From contig JANQKI010000215.1 of NCBI GenBank assembly GCA_028281165.1, positions 1 through 64,000 of the forward strand: 64,000 bases of DNA, in the 5' to 3' direction. Both the position numbers and the translations under genes were made by a program. The notes under the pieces were generated by a model. The model was not told where the DNA came from, did not search any database, and saw nothing but the letters and a program-made list of their open reading frames with translations. Every line of letters begins with the position of its first letter. The stretch's first letter is position 1. Shown in pieces: positions 35,707-45,068 of this stretch. Source of the stretch: Opitutaceae bacterium (GTDB lineage: Bacteria > Verrucomicrobiota > Verrucomicrobiia > Opitutales > Opitutaceae).

Positions 35707-37203
35707 ATGGCAATCTCTAAACAGATTCCACTTGGGACTCGAATTCCTAACACGCCTCACGCGGTGTCGGTAAGCATTCCGACAATGCGAGACGTGATAG
35801 CCTACGAAGAAAATGATCCTGAGACGCGGCGTAAAATGAAATCCGGATATCCGCGCTTCGTGGTTCACGATTACCTTCTGGAAATCGAAAAATACTGGCA
35901 ACGTCTGTTCGACAAGCCAAACGATCCGGTCTGGCTGACTTCCTCGGAAAAAATGGCTCGCGCGTTGGAAAGCTATCTGGATACGGAAGGAAGCAAATTC
36001 CAGAAGCATGGAGGCGTATCGGGATTGCGACTACCATCTGACCAAGAGCTCAATCTAAAGGCCAAGCGATTTCTGACCCACGTGGGCGGATATCTTTCAT
36101 CCCGTCAAGCAGAAGACTATTTGGTCGCAAACGGATTGCTTGATGCGGTAGCTCCGGAAGATCATTGCGAGAATGAGGCATCAGCAAAGATCCAAGCCAT
36201 ACTTCAACCTTTATACGGAACGGAAACCGCAGAGGAGATTGTCCTTACTAGTTGCGGCATGAACGCGATCTACGCGGCATTTCGAGCGATCAACGAAATC
36301 CAAGCTCCCCGCAACAGGAAATCCTGGATACATCTTGGTTGGCTTTATGCCGACACGATGCACGTTTTGGAGAAACTCTCCGAGGGAGAAAACATAGCTC
36401 TTTACGACGTATTTGATCTAGATGCCCTTGAGCAAATTCTTGAAGCTAACCCAAACCATTTTGCCGGGATTATTACCGAAACGCCAACTAATCCCCTTAT
36501 CCAAACTCCCGATACAATTCGCCTAAGGGAAATTGCGAACAAGCACGGCGTCTACCTATTGATCGATCCAACTATGAATTCGCCAGCCAACGTCGATGTC
36601 TCGCCTTATGCAGACGTCATTGTTAATAGTCTGACGAAATATGCAGCCAACGTAGGAGATGTCAGCATGGGAGCTGTTGCTCTGACTGGTTCCTGTCCAA
36701 ACCGGGAACAACTTCATGAACTGATCAAACGCAATATTGAGCTTCCTTACGATCGCGACGTTCAGCGGCTAGCGTACCAGATTGATGATTACGAGCGAAT
36801 CATGCCCATTATTAATGCCAACACTTTGAAAATAGTGGAGTGGCTAAAAGGACAACCTGGAATAGGGAAGGTACACTGGGCGGAGGAGGAGGGATCGAGA
36901 GAAGCCTATCGGCGAATAGCTCGGTCATCAGATTCAGTTGGAGGTGTTATTTCCATAGAGTTTACAGGAGATATGGCAGTCTTTCACGACAGGGTGGCGC
37001 TCGCCAAGGGGCCAAGTTTTGGAATGAAACAGACACTTGTTTCCCCATTTATGTATTTGGCTCATTACGACCTGATCAAGAACGAGGACGGCAAGAAGTT
37101 GATGCGAAAAGCGGGGGTTAAGAGCGATCTGATTCGAATGAGTATCGGCACGGAGCCTGCGGAAGAGATTATCGAGGCCTTGGGTTTCGCCTTGAACACT
37201 TGA
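35707..37203 (+). CDS. long PLP-dependent enzyme of the Cys/Met metabolism family
   Basis: The 498-aa protein (ATG at 35707; an in-frame TTG at 35692 is less likely) has a C-terminal ~360-residue fold-type I domain like cystathionine gamma-synthase: TSCGMNAIYAAFRAIN, ITETPTNPLIQTPD, VYLLIDPTMNSPAN, the PLP lysine in VNSLTKYAANVGDVSMGA, and GGVISIEF near the end. About 130 N-terminal residues are extra; relatives are usually 380-400 aa. Members with such an extension are seen as 'PLP transferase' genes without known substrate. It heads a tight set with the transglutaminase-like and acetyltransferase genes, suggesting a shared pathway. Confidence 0.82.
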   Translation: MAISKQIPLGTRIPNTPHAVSVSIPTMRDVIAYEENDPETRRKMKSGYPRFVVHDYLLEIEKYWQRLFDKPNDPVWLTSSEKMARALESYLDTEGSKFQKHGGVSGLRLPSDQELNLKAKRFLTHVGGYLSSRQAEDYLVANGLLDAVAPEDHCENEASAKIQAILQPLYGTETAEEIVLTSCGMNAIYAAFRAINEIQAPRNRKSWIHLGWLYADTMHVLEKLSEGENIALYDVFDLDALEQILEANPNHFAGIITETPTNPLIQTPDTIRLREIANKHGVYLLIDPTMNSPANVDVSPYADVIVNSLTKYAANVGDVSMGAVALTGSCPNREQLHELIKRNIELPYDRDVQRLAYQIDDYERIMPIINANTLKIVEWLKGQPGIGKVHWAEEEGSREAYRRIARSSDSVGGVISIEFTGDMAVFHDRVALAKGPSFGMKQTLVSPFMYLAHYDLIKNEDGKKLMRKAGVKSDLIRMSIGTEPAEEIIEALGFALNT

Positions 37204-37239
37204 AGGTGGCGGCTCATTAAAGGATTGATAGGGAGGAAT

Positions 37240-37836
37240 ATGAGATTAGAGAGGGAAGACATTCAGGCTTACCTGACTGCAGATGAGATCGTACAATCGG
37301 ATCATGCCACAATAGCTAGCGCAGCCAAACGGCTTTGCCAGGGAGCAAAAGGGAGTATTGAAAAAGCAAAGACGCTTTTCGAATGGGTTCGCGATGAGAT
37401 TTCACATTCGAATGATGCGAATCGAACCGAGGTAACCTGTTCCGCGCTAGAAGTATTGGAATCAGGTACCGGAGCATGCTACGCGAAGTCCCATCTCCTG
37501 GCAGCCCTCTTACGAGCCGAAGGAATACCCGCCGGCTTTTGCTATCAGATCTTTAGCGAGGATCATAACCATGACGCAGCCCATGGGCTGAACGGAATCT
37601 TTCTTGACGAATTAGAAAAATGGATACGCCTTGATCCAAGAGGCAATACGTCGGGCTGCGATCAATCAGCGGAATTCGATTTGGGCTCTGAAAGAGCTCG
37701 GCTTGCTTTTCCTGATTTAGAGTTCTTCGACGATGTCATTTACGCAAAGCCACGCCAGGAAATCGTTTCTTCTCTCCAAAAACACGAAGATCGAGCAACG
37801 CTTTGGAAAGATCTTCCCAGACTTTCTAGAAAATGA
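37240..37836 (+). CDS. transglutaminase-like cysteine protein
   Basis: The 198-aa protein (ATG at 37240, preceded by GGGAGG at 3 bases) has the transglutaminase-core triad: C80 in SGTGACYAKSHLLAALLRAE, H115 in DAAHGLNGIFL and D132 in RLDPRGN. Core members are proteases or amidases as well as true transglutaminases. No signal peptide or membrane segment is present. It follows the PLP gene by 36 bases, and its stop overlaps the next start (ATGA at 37833-37836). Confidence 0.82.
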   Translation: MRLEREDIQAYLTADEIVQSDHATIASAAKRLCQGAKGSIEKAKTLFEWVRDEISHSNDANRTEVTCSALEVLESGTGACYAKSHLLAALLRAEGIPAGFCYQIFSEDHNHDAAHGLNGIFLDELEKWIRLDPRGNTSGCDQSAEFDLGSERARLAFPDLEFFDDVIYAKPRQEIVSSLQKHEDRATLWKDLPRLSRK

Positions 37837-38381
37837 AGCTCAAAGTATTCGATAGTCCGTCTGCTTTTCTAGAGACGAACTTGGAAATGCTAATGGAGAA
37901 CGAAGCGCTAAGCAACCTGCCTATTGGCATAGCCCAGAAACTGAAAGAGAAGGAAAGCTACGGAGCGCATACGCCATTTCTTGCCTCAGTCATTAGGGAA
38001 GGGCAACTCATCATGTCAGCGCTCATGACTCCTCCTTTTCCACTTAATTTGTATTCAAGGAATACTTTCAATCATGAAGCAGCAACGTTGATTGTCGATT
38101 ATCTTTTGGCCAACGAAATCAGCGTCTCAGGAGTAATTGGTCTTAAACAAACCACCGAGGCTTTTTCAGAAATATGGAAAGCTAGAACCGAAGAAAAATG
38201 GGAGATAGCTATTCAGATGCGAATTTACCAACTAGACCGTGTAAAGGAATTTAGTCGGGCGGAGGGAAAGCTGATCCTGGCTAACGAGACACACGTCGAT
38301 CTCATATGCGATTGGCTGGATGCCTTCGAGGTTGCGGTTGGCAGTGAGAAAAAGCAGGCCACCGCCAAGATAGCATCATGA
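37833..38381 (+). CDS. split GNAT acetyltransferase, N-terminal part
   Basis: The 182-aa protein has the N-terminal half of a GNAT family in which an N-terminal substrate region precedes the acetyl-CoA fold. It ends where the next frame supplies the missing half, at an ATGA (38378-38381). Together the two parts look like one protein of about 290 aa. On its own this part lacks the acetyl-CoA loop. It could be one half of a heteromeric enzyme made by coupled translation, or the upstream piece of a frameshifted gene. It starts inside the transglutaminase stop codon. Confidence 0.7.
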   Translation: MKLKVFDSPSAFLETNLEMLMENEALSNLPIGIAQKLKEKESYGAHTPFLASVIREGQLIMSALMTPPFPLNLYSRNTFNHEAATLIVDYLLANEISVSGVIGLKQTTEAFSEIWKARTEEKWEIAIQMRIYQLDRVKEFSRAEGKLILANETHVDLICDWLDAFEVAVGSEKKQATAKIAS

Positions 38382-38710
38382 AGGCAATTGTCGCTGAAGA
38401 ATTGTTTCTCTGGAAAAACGAAAAGAACCATCCCGTTTCAATGGCAGCCTCAAGACGAAAGACGGTAACAGGAAGGGTTATCAATGCTGTTTACACGCCA
38501 CCTGATTACAGAGGCAGGGGTTGCGCCTCGGCCTGCGTGGCCCAGGCAAGTCAAAGGCTTCTCGATAAGGGGGCTCGCTTTTGTTGCCAATTTGCTGATC
38601 TTAGCAATCCAACCTCAAATAGCATTTATCAGAGAATCAGCTACGGGCCGGTCAGCGACTATCAGAAGATCACGTTTGAGTCACGTAGGCTTGGATGCAT
38701 AACTGGGTAA
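38378..38710 (+). CDS. split GNAT acetyltransferase, C-terminal (acetyl-CoA-binding) part
   Basis: The 110-aa protein holds the catalytic GNAT core: VINAVYTPPDYRGRGCASAC (acetyl-CoA loop R-G-R-G), then FADLSNPTSNSIYQRISYGP. Full-length relatives have this directly after an LFLWKN-like strand, which here begins the second open frame. A one-base shift at the ATGA would fuse it to the upstream gene. No separate promoter or strong ribosome-binding site is visible, so it depends on coupling. Confidence 0.72.
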   Translation: MKAIVAEELFLWKNEKNHPVSMAASRRKTVTGRVINAVYTPPDYRGRGCASACVAQASQRLLDKGARFCCQFADLSNPTSNSIYQRISYGPVSDYQKITFESRRLGCITG

Positions 38711-38753
38711 TAATCATTGAAAAACCCGATCCGGCCTATACATCCAAGCCAAC

Positions 38754-39203
38754 ATGAGCCGATCTGGAAGACCGGATACAGGAGAAGTCCACTACGATTT
38801 GCCCTCCCCGTATGTACCACACACCTGCGGACTGTTGCATTTGCCGCGCTTTATAGCCAAAGCCAAACGCTTTGTTAAGGGAGAGCTCGGCAAGTCCTAC
38901 CAACGCAACTACAAGAAAGGATTTGATCGGTTCCTGTGCCTTCATTTGGGGATCGACCCCGATGATGTGGAAGAGATTGTCAGAAACAGCAAAAACGATG
39001 ATGAGATTGAGGAACGACTGGCGGAAATTCTTCCTGAGGATTTGCGAGTGGCGAAGTGGAACCGCGAACTGGCGCAAAAAGGAATGAGCGAAATGGGTCG
39101 CCAGGCTTTAGATGACGCGAAACGCAAGATGGGAATAGAAGAGCGAGAAGATCTGATTTCCTTCGCCGATATGATCGAATTTGACGAAGAAAGAATTCCA
39201 TGA
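38754..39203 (+). CDS. DUF5069-family protein
   Basis: The 149-aa protein matches my recollection of DUF5069, frequent in Verrucomicrobiota and Planctomycetota: CGLLHLPRFIAKAKRFVKGE near residue 25, GFDRFLCLHLGIDPDDVEEI in the middle and a helical, charged C-terminus. No function is known to me. It lies 44 bases after the acetyltransferase and 40 before the glycoside hydrolase, so it may be part of either transcript. Confidence 0.75.
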   Translation: MSRSGRPDTGEVHYDLPSPYVPHTCGLLHLPRFIAKAKRFVKGELGKSYQRNYKKGFDRFLCLHLGIDPDDVEEIVRNSKNDDEIEERLAEILPEDLRVAKWNRELAQKGMSEMGRQALDDAKRKMGIEEREDLISFADMIEFDEERIP

Positions 39204-39242
39204 TTCAAATTTTGTTCACCCTTTTCGTCTGAGTCGTCCCAA

Positions 39243-40811
39243 ATGAATTCTCCAGCGAGCCAAGAAGCTAACCTCTCCGAGGGAAGCACGGCACTGGTGT
39301 TCGGATGCTATCAAATAAGCTTCGGCAAAGAGGAGGCAGCCGGAGATTCATCTCTTCCAATCCTGGCTACCTTCAGAAATCCAAGAGGAGTGGATCTGAC
39401 GGTCAGAGGCTTTAAAATGAAGGACGGCACTGTCAAAGCGCGTTGCTACGTTAACGAGGAGGGGACTTGGACTTGGGAGGCGAAGAATCAGGAAGGACGA
39501 TGTATCGGAGCCGGGGACTTTCAAGCGTTGGCCTCAAAATTGCCCGGCAAATTAACGATTCATGAGGCCGATCATCGTCAGTTCCGATACAGCAATGGCA
39601 GATCGTATCTGCATTTTGGCGACACAGCCTATCTTTATCTTTATAAAGGCGAAACGCGGTGGAAGGCTTACATTGATCAAGCCGCCCAAGCCGGATTCAA
39701 CAAAATAAGGGTCTCTTTATGCGACTCATCGGGATCGACAGATGCCCTATACGATACAGGACGAAAAGAACTTGATTTAGAGAATTGGGATGAATTCGAC
39801 AATCGGATACTGTACGCGCTAGAACGGTTTCCGCATATCCAATTTCAAATTACGCCGTTTGGATCTGATTGGGAAGAGTATCGAAAATATGGGGATGGAG
39901 ATCCGCTCGCGCATACCGCTCTGCGTTATGCGCAACAGCGTTTTGCCCATTTGCCTAGTGTCCACTGGCTAGCCGCTGACAAATTGGATCTAGAAAAGGA
40001 TGATAGCGATTCGCTGAGAGAAACGGTCTCAAGAATTGGATCCGACTTAAAAGCCGGCGACCCCACTGGCTCGCTCGTAGGCGCGCTGCAGAATAGATTT
40101 TCCGACTTCGTTTTTGCTGACGAGTCATGGTGCGATTTTTTATCCATAAGCCACATCGGTCAAATTACGGGCGAAACCGTATTGAAACATCGCGCCTTGG
40201 CTAATAAACCAACGGCGCTGGACGAAGACAGAAGCGAAAGTGAAGATCCACCGAACTTTGCTCGCTACTATTTTAGGAGACTGTTTTGGGGAACGCTCCT
40301 TTCCGGCGGACATCCAACATATGCCGGACTAAGAACAAATAGTAGTTATGACGACCATCAGGGAGGCATTCAGGGCTACTACGACGCCTGCAATAACGGA
40401 CGCCTCAAACAAGGCGCGCATGACTTCCTTCAGATACGAAAGTTTTTTCTCGATACAGGCATAAATTTGATTCGCTGGATTCCGGATGACGTTATGTCAG
40501 GCAGCAATCCCCTACTCGTAAAGTCGATGCGCTCGCCCGACAATAATGAGTGCATTGCTTATATTGCGAATCCAGACTCTCACAGTGGTCACTCCCCGGA
40601 TCGCCTCGAAGGTTTGCACACCGATAAAATCTCCTGCGCGAGCGAAACCTTTACGACCTTCACCCTCGAGTTGCCCTTTTCTACAGGAATTGTGAAATGG
40701 TTTTCACCGACAACGGGAGAGTGGAAAGGGCAAACGGAAACGACTAAAAACTCTACAACTTTGCTGACTCCAGCTCCCGGCGACTGGGTTGTCTGGATCA
40801 AACGAAAGTAG
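39243..40811 (+). CDS. putative glycoside hydrolase (DUF5060 / DUF4038 / C-terminal beta domain)
   Basis: The 522-aa protein has an N-terminal DUF5060-like beta domain (about 20-105, VDLTVRGFKMKDGTVKAR), a TIM-barrel DUF4038 region (YLHFGDTAYLYLYKGETRWK, then FNKIRVSLCDSSG, FQITPFGSDWEEY) and a C-terminal beta domain ending in PAPGDWVVWIKRK. The family includes apiosidase-like enzymes acting on plant or algal polysaccharides. No signal peptide is visible, so it may act on imported oligosaccharides. The exact linkage cleaved is unknown. Confidence 0.78.
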   Translation: MNSPASQEANLSEGSTALVFGCYQISFGKEEAAGDSSLPILATFRNPRGVDLTVRGFKMKDGTVKARCYVNEEGTWTWEAKNQEGRCIGAGDFQALASKLPGKLTIHEADHRQFRYSNGRSYLHFGDTAYLYLYKGETRWKAYIDQAAQAGFNKIRVSLCDSSGSTDALYDTGRKELDLENWDEFDNRILYALERFPHIQFQITPFGSDWEEYRKYGDGDPLAHTALRYAQQRFAHLPSVHWLAADKLDLEKDDSDSLRETVSRIGSDLKAGDPTGSLVGALQNRFSDFVFADESWCDFLSISHIGQITGETVLKHRALANKPTALDEDRSESEDPPNFARYYFRRLFWGTLLSGGHPTYAGLRTNSSYDDHQGGIQGYYDACNNGRLKQGAHDFLQIRKFFLDTGINLIRWIPDDVMSGSNPLLVKSMRSPDNNECIAYIANPDSHSGHSPDRLEGLHTDKISCASETFTTFTLELPFSTGIVKWFSPTTGEWKGQTETTKNSTTLLTPAPGDWVVWIKRK

Positions 40812-40969
40812 TCCCGTATTGCCTAGACGATTACGATTGCCATCGTCTGGAATGTTCCCGTAGTTTCGCAGTCGCTCATCTTGTTAATAGCATTCCCCCT
40901 CGATGCCCTTTTTGAATTTAGTAACTCAGGATCCCCCGCGATTCGGAAAGAATCCGCGCTGAATTAGTG

Positions 40970-41437
40970 ATGGAGCTTCTTAATAAGAGAGTTGAAGAAT
41001 TCTTGCATCAGCGGATTCCTCTTTCAAAAGCAATAAACTGTCAAGTGATCGATTGTAATAACAAATCAATTACGCTTTACGCTCCAAAATTCGCGAATAC
41101 GGTAGAAGGAGATACGCTTTACGGAGGAAGCATTTTATCGCTCGGCTTGATGGCTGCTTGGGCTCTGCTACACATATCGCTGCACCGATTAGACTACGAG
41201 CCATTGGCCAGATTGCAAAGGGCAGATTGGAAAACGCAACCAGAATACAACGAACTAGGAACTTCCATCACGGCCAAATGCTCTTTGCCTTCCGACAAGG
41301 AGTGGCAGCAGTTTCTACGCATGCTGTCGCGTAGAGCGAAATCCAAGCTCACTCTCGAATCTCGAATCGTTAACGACGAAACCATCCTTGCAACGTTGTC
41401 TTGCGAGTACCAAACGATAGACTTGGACCATAAGTAG
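40970..41437 (+). CDS. YiiD-type thioesterase-domain (hotdog) protein
   Basis: The 155-aa protein (ATG at 40970, three bases after a GTG) resembles the C-terminal thioesterase domain of YiiD/FabY-like proteins: a short N-terminal helix (RIPLSKAINCQVIDC), ITLYAPKFANTVEGDTLYGG and a helix SILSLGLMAAWALLHISLH. The hotdog family hydrolyses acyl-CoA or acyl-ACP thioesters. Typical members are fused to a GNAT domain; this one stands alone. Confidence 0.68.
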   Translation: MELLNKRVEEFLHQRIPLSKAINCQVIDCNNKSITLYAPKFANTVEGDTLYGGSILSLGLMAAWALLHISLHRLDYEPLARLQRADWKTQPEYNELGTSITAKCSLPSDKEWQQFLRMLSRRAKSKLTLESRIVNDETILATLSCEYQTIDLDHK

Positions 41438-41508
41438 TGGTCTTCAGCTGGACGGTTTTTTGGAGTTCTGTAATGTAGGAAAAGAGTATAACTTCTTGGA
41501 GACATAAA

Positions 41509-41961
41509 ATGGATAAAACGGAGATCGTAAAAAGGATTATCGCTTACCTTGAGGAAGATTTGGATACAATTGCTAAAGCCGCATTGGAGTCCGCCGAATC
41601 GGCTACGGACGAAGAGGTGAAAGCAGAAAGCCAATACGATACGCGTGGCTTGGAAACGTCCTATTTGGCAGCCGGACAAGCCCATCACGCAAAAGAACTG
41701 AAAGAAGAGCTCGAGGCTTATAGAAATCTGGAAATACAGGAAGGAGGGATCGATTGCGTAATCGGATCATTAGTCACGACGCTTTCCGACAAAGGGAAAA
41801 GGAAATATTTCGTGGGCCCGGCCCAAGGCGGGTTGGAATTCGAAGACGACGATGGGAAGGTCGTGGTAGTGACCCCAAAATCGCCCCTCGGATCAGCGAT
41901 GATAGGACATCGAGTGGGCTCTAAAGTCAGAGAAAACGAAACAATAATTCGTATCGAATAA
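41509..41961 (+). CDS. GreA/GreB-like transcription factor
   Basis: The 150-aa protein has an N-terminal helical hairpin (about 1-75) whose tip ATDEEVKAESQYDTRGLE parallels the acidic GreA tip. The C-terminal domain (about 80-150) ends in VTPKSPLGSAMIGHRVGSKV, the GreA signature. GreA-type proteins enter the RNA polymerase secondary channel and trigger cleavage of backtracked RNA. The tip departs from the classic DLSENAEY, so the activity may differ. A GGAG site sits 7 bases before the ATG. Confidence 0.8.
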   Translation: MDKTEIVKRIIAYLEEDLDTIAKAALESAESATDEEVKAESQYDTRGLETSYLAAGQAHHAKELKEELEAYRNLEIQEGGIDCVIGSLVTTLSDKGKRKYFVGPAQGGLEFEDDDGKVVVVTPKSPLGSAMIGHRVGSKVRENETIIRIE

Positions 41962-41972
41962 CTCGGTACGAA

Positions 41973-42809
41973 CTAAGGAATTACCAGTCGCATTCCTACT
42001 TTGAGTCTTTTCTCGTCAGGAAGAGTGGCTTGGTTGGCGGCAAGAATCTCTGGCCAGCGATTTCCATCTCCATAAACTTCTCGGCTAATTCCAAAAAGAC
42101 TGTCTCCATCCTGAACGGTATAGAACCGTCTTCCCAGCGGATCCTGACTGGCTGCTGGAGGTGGACTGTATTGGCTGGCGTCAAAAGCGACCGGAGTTTC
42201 CTCCGCAACAGGAGCGTCTTCAACAGAATCAGATTGATTCGAAGAAACGCCATTCGCCTGAGCAATGCTTGCCGTTACGCCGAGCTCTTGCAGACGCCCC
42301 AAAGCGACGCTCAGTTCTCGATTGAGGTAATCGTTGTCCTTTCGCAATTGCTCAATCGTATCCAATAATCCTATACGCTCCATAGAATCCTGGTACTTGT
42401 GATGCTTAAATGAGCCGACAATGTAATCCTTTTCAGCCATCGCGATCAGTTCCTGGACGCGACGAATGCTCTGCTGAATCTCGAGCGAGTCGCCAGAGTT
42501 TTTCAACCAGTAATGGCATCTGTTAAAATGGTAGATGGCCGAAAGCGGATCATTCATGTGGTTCAAGTAGATTAAGCCCAATTCCAAGTGCGATTCGGGA
42601 GCATTGCCTCTCCGACGATGGATAAGTTTCTGGAATTTGGAGATGGCTTGCGGATTAAGATCTCGAGCCAATAGCTCTTTAGCATCCACATAATCGGGGT
42701 CTTCCGTTTCCTTGGCCCCTTCCATTAGCGCCTGACGCCCACAGCCGATCAGAAGCAAGCATAGATTAGCTAGAAAAAATAGACTGGAAGCTTTGCCTCT
42801 GAGGAACAT
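41973..42809 (-). CDS. lipoprotein with TPR-like repeats and a C-terminal LysM domain
   Basis: The ATG at 42809 gives a lipoprotein signal (FFLANLCLLLIGC) with the lipidated Cys at residue 23; the open frame begins 15 codons earlier. A helical, TPR-like region follows (LARDLNPQAISKFQKLIHRR, then SHLELGLIYLNHMNDPLSAI), then a coiled-coil, a Pro/Ala linker, and a LysM domain at the end (FYTVQDGDSLFGISREVYGD to RLKVGMRLVIP). LysM binds peptidoglycan. It is convergent with the GreA-like gene (11 bases between the stops) and divergent from kdsD. Confidence 0.85.
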   Translation of the reverse strand: MFLRGKASSLFFLANLCLLLIGCGRQALMEGAKETEDPDYVDAKELLARDLNPQAISKFQKLIHRRRGNAPESHLELGLIYLNHMNDPLSAIYHFNRCHYWLKNSGDSLEIQQSIRRVQELIAMAEKDYIVGSFKHHKYQDSMERIGLLDTIEQLRKDNDYLNRELSVALGRLQELGVTASIAQANGVSSNQSDSVEDAPVAEETPVAFDASQYSPPPAASQDPLGRRFYTVQDGDSLFGISREVYGDGNRWPEILAANQATLPDEKRLKVGMRLVIP

Positions 42810-42895
42810 TAATGGATCAACCTTGAATACAATCAGAGCAACACTGCTCCACATTCCAAGTCATAAATGCGTGAATCGCCCACCTCCCTAGTAAA

Positions 42896-43876
42896 ATGGA
42901 TACGGAGACAATAATCGCTAAGGGCCGTCAATGCCTAGACATAGAAATCGAAGCTCTTGAGGCGACCAAAGCTTCGATGGGCCAATCTTTCGCGACGATC
43001 GTCGTTCTGTTGCGAGAGACCATTGAAAACAAGAGGAAGCTGATTTTTTCGGGCATTGGAAAAAACGCCCATATCTGCGAAAAACTGGTTGGCACTTTCA
43101 ATAGCATAGGAGCCCCATCCTGCTTTCTTGATCCCGTGCGAGCGCTTCATGGAGACGTAGGACTTTGCCAGGAAGGCGACACTATGCTCGCCTTCAGCAA
43201 CAAGGGAGAAACGGCCGAGCTGGTACGGCTCGTTCCCTACGTGAGTCGCTTCAATCTAAGAACAATAGCCGTTACTTCCAAAACGGATTCTTCGCTAGCG
43301 AAGCAATGCGACCACATATTGCCGTATTCGGTGGAAAAAGAAGCCTGCCCTCTCGACTTAGCGCCAACCGCGAGCACGACAGCCGGAATGGCAATTGGCG
43401 ATGCAGTGGCTATGGTGCTGCTAGAGTGGAGGGAAATTGGCAAAGAAGGCTTCGCCCAGTATCATCCAGCGGGTACCATAGGACGGCAGCTCGCTCCACA
43501 GGTTGACGAGATAATGCGAGGTAGCGGAAATTTCGCCATGCTTCCAGCTTCGAGCACCTGCAAAGAATGCCTTGTTCGCATGACCAATCCTAATAGCGGC
43601 TGCATTGCACTTACCGATGGATCGGGGAAACTAGAAGGGATTTTTACAGACGGCGATATAAGGCGCCTTACATTATTGGAGCCAGAATTCTTAGAAAAAA
43701 ACGTATCCGAATATATGACACGAAACCCCGTCAGCATTCGTTCTGGATCTCTGGTCGCAGAGGCTTTGAAGATCTTGGAAACCCATCGCATCGATGATCT
43801 GATAGTCGTCGACGAAGACAATCGGCCAATCGGTGTTATAGACGGTCAAGATTTAACCAAGGTGCGAGCGATTTAA
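42896..43876 (+). CDS. kdsD: arabinose 5-phosphate isomerase (KdsD/KpsF)
   Basis: The 326-aa protein has an SIS domain (about 30-190, KLIFSGIGKNAHICEKLVGT, FLDPVRALHGDVGL, FSNKGETAELVRL, CPLDLAPTASTTAGMAIGDA) and a CBS pair (about 205-326, ending HRIDDLIVVDEDNRPIGVID). It interconverts ribulose 5-phosphate and arabinose 5-phosphate, the first step to Kdo for lipopolysaccharide. The length and domain order match. Here the active-site loop reads GKNAH where GKSGH is usual, a minor change. Confidence 0.92.
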   Translation: MDTETIIAKGRQCLDIEIEALEATKASMGQSFATIVVLLRETIENKRKLIFSGIGKNAHICEKLVGTFNSIGAPSCFLDPVRALHGDVGLCQEGDTMLAFSNKGETAELVRLVPYVSRFNLRTIAVTSKTDSSLAKQCDHILPYSVEKEACPLDLAPTASTTAGMAIGDAVAMVLLEWREIGKEGFAQYHPAGTIGRQLAPQVDEIMRGSGNFAMLPASSTCKECLVRMTNPNSGCIALTDGSGKLEGIFTDGDIRRLTLLEPEFLEKNVSEYMTRNPVSIRSGSLVAEALKILETHRIDDLIVVDEDNRPIGVIDGQDLTKVRAI

Positions 43877-43986
43877 AGCGCCATCCCAAACTCTTTGGTA
43901 TCTTGAGCTCGGTACTCATCGCATTCAGGTTTGCTAAATCTCCGTGGTCTGAAATGGATGTAGACTAAGCTAAAGCATTTGCGTAA

Positions 43987-45021
43987 ATGAAAACATCGGA
44001 AAGAACGAGAGAGTCAGAGAGCAAACTACTCCCGGAGCTTTTTCACCTGCTGAGACCCCACTTGTCCGCACTAGATGCTTTTCTAGACGAGCAGGTCCAA
44101 TGCTTCGAGTCCGAGATCAAGGACAAGGTTGACTACTGCATCGATACAAGCGGAAAGCGAATAAGACCGTCCCTAATTTTCTTCAGCGGCTGGCAGGGCG
44201 AAGAAATAATTGATAACGATCTAGTGAAGCTAGCAGCGGTGGTCGAAATCATTCACTTGGCCACCCTTGTCCACGACGACATAATGGACATGGCAGATAT
44301 ACGCCGCAAACAAGACACAGTCGCCAAGAAGTTTGGCAACACGACTGCCGTGCTGCTTGGCGACGCGCTTTTTTCGCATGCCGTTTTTCTATCCACTCAA
44401 TTTCCCACCCCTGAAGTTTGCCAGCGAGTTGCCATAGCGATGAGGAACGTCTGCTCGGGCGAAATTATGCAGACCATGCAAAGAGGTGATCCAGATATAA
44501 GCTTGGAAAGCTACCAACGAGTGATCGATTTAAAGACGGCTGAGCTCTTTTATGTGTCCTGCTTTCTAGGCGCAAAATTATCGGGGGAAGATTCTAAATT
44601 TTGCGAGGCCGCAGGACAGTTCGGTCGTAAGCTTGGAATTGCATACCAGATTTACGACGACCTGACTGATCTTTTCGGTTCGCAAGAAAAGATAGGAAAA
44701 ACGCTTGGTACAGATATCGCTACGGGGAAAGCCACCCTGCCACTGATACTCATGCGAGAAAGACTGGATGAAACCGAGCGACGAAAACTAAGTTCAACGC
44801 TAGCCGGAGAAATCCCGGCAGACATTGCTTATTGGCTGGAAAATTTAGCTCAAATGGGGATTTTTGAGGAAGTAAAGAACACGATTTTCAAGGAAATTAC
44901 CCAAGCTCGAACAGTCATAGAGCCGTACCGCGAGATCCCAGCAGTTGCCTTTCTCGAAACGATGAGCGAGCTGCTTTGGAACCAGGTAGTAGCTCTTAAG
45001 TCAGATCAGACTTCAAATTAG
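43987..45021 (+). CDS. polyprenyl (octaprenyl-type) diphosphate synthase
   Basis: The 344-aa trans-prenyltransferase has the first Asp-rich motif LVHDDIMDMADIRRK, KRIRPSLIFFSGW before it, a middle GEIMQTMQRGD, and the second Asp-rich motif YQIYDDLTDLFG. The first is DDxxD; the length fits IspB/GerCC enzymes making the side chains of respiratory quinones. The chain length cannot be read from the sequence. It precedes the ECF sigma gene by 47 bases. Confidence 0.92.
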   Translation: MKTSERTRESESKLLPELFHLLRPHLSALDAFLDEQVQCFESEIKDKVDYCIDTSGKRIRPSLIFFSGWQGEEIIDNDLVKLAAVVEIIHLATLVHDDIMDMADIRRKQDTVAKKFGNTTAVLLGDALFSHAVFLSTQFPTPEVCQRVAIAMRNVCSGEIMQTMQRGDPDISLESYQRVIDLKTAELFYVSCFLGAKLSGEDSKFCEAAGQFGRKLGIAYQIYDDLTDLFGSQEKIGKTLGTDIATGKATLPLILMRERLDETERRKLSSTLAGEIPADIAYWLENLAQMGIFEEVKNTIFKEITQARTVIEPYREIPAVAFLETMSELLWNQVVALKSDQTSN

Positions 45022-45068
45022 AGAATTTTTGGGTATAGTAATTTGAGCTTCTAGAAATTCCCTTCAAA

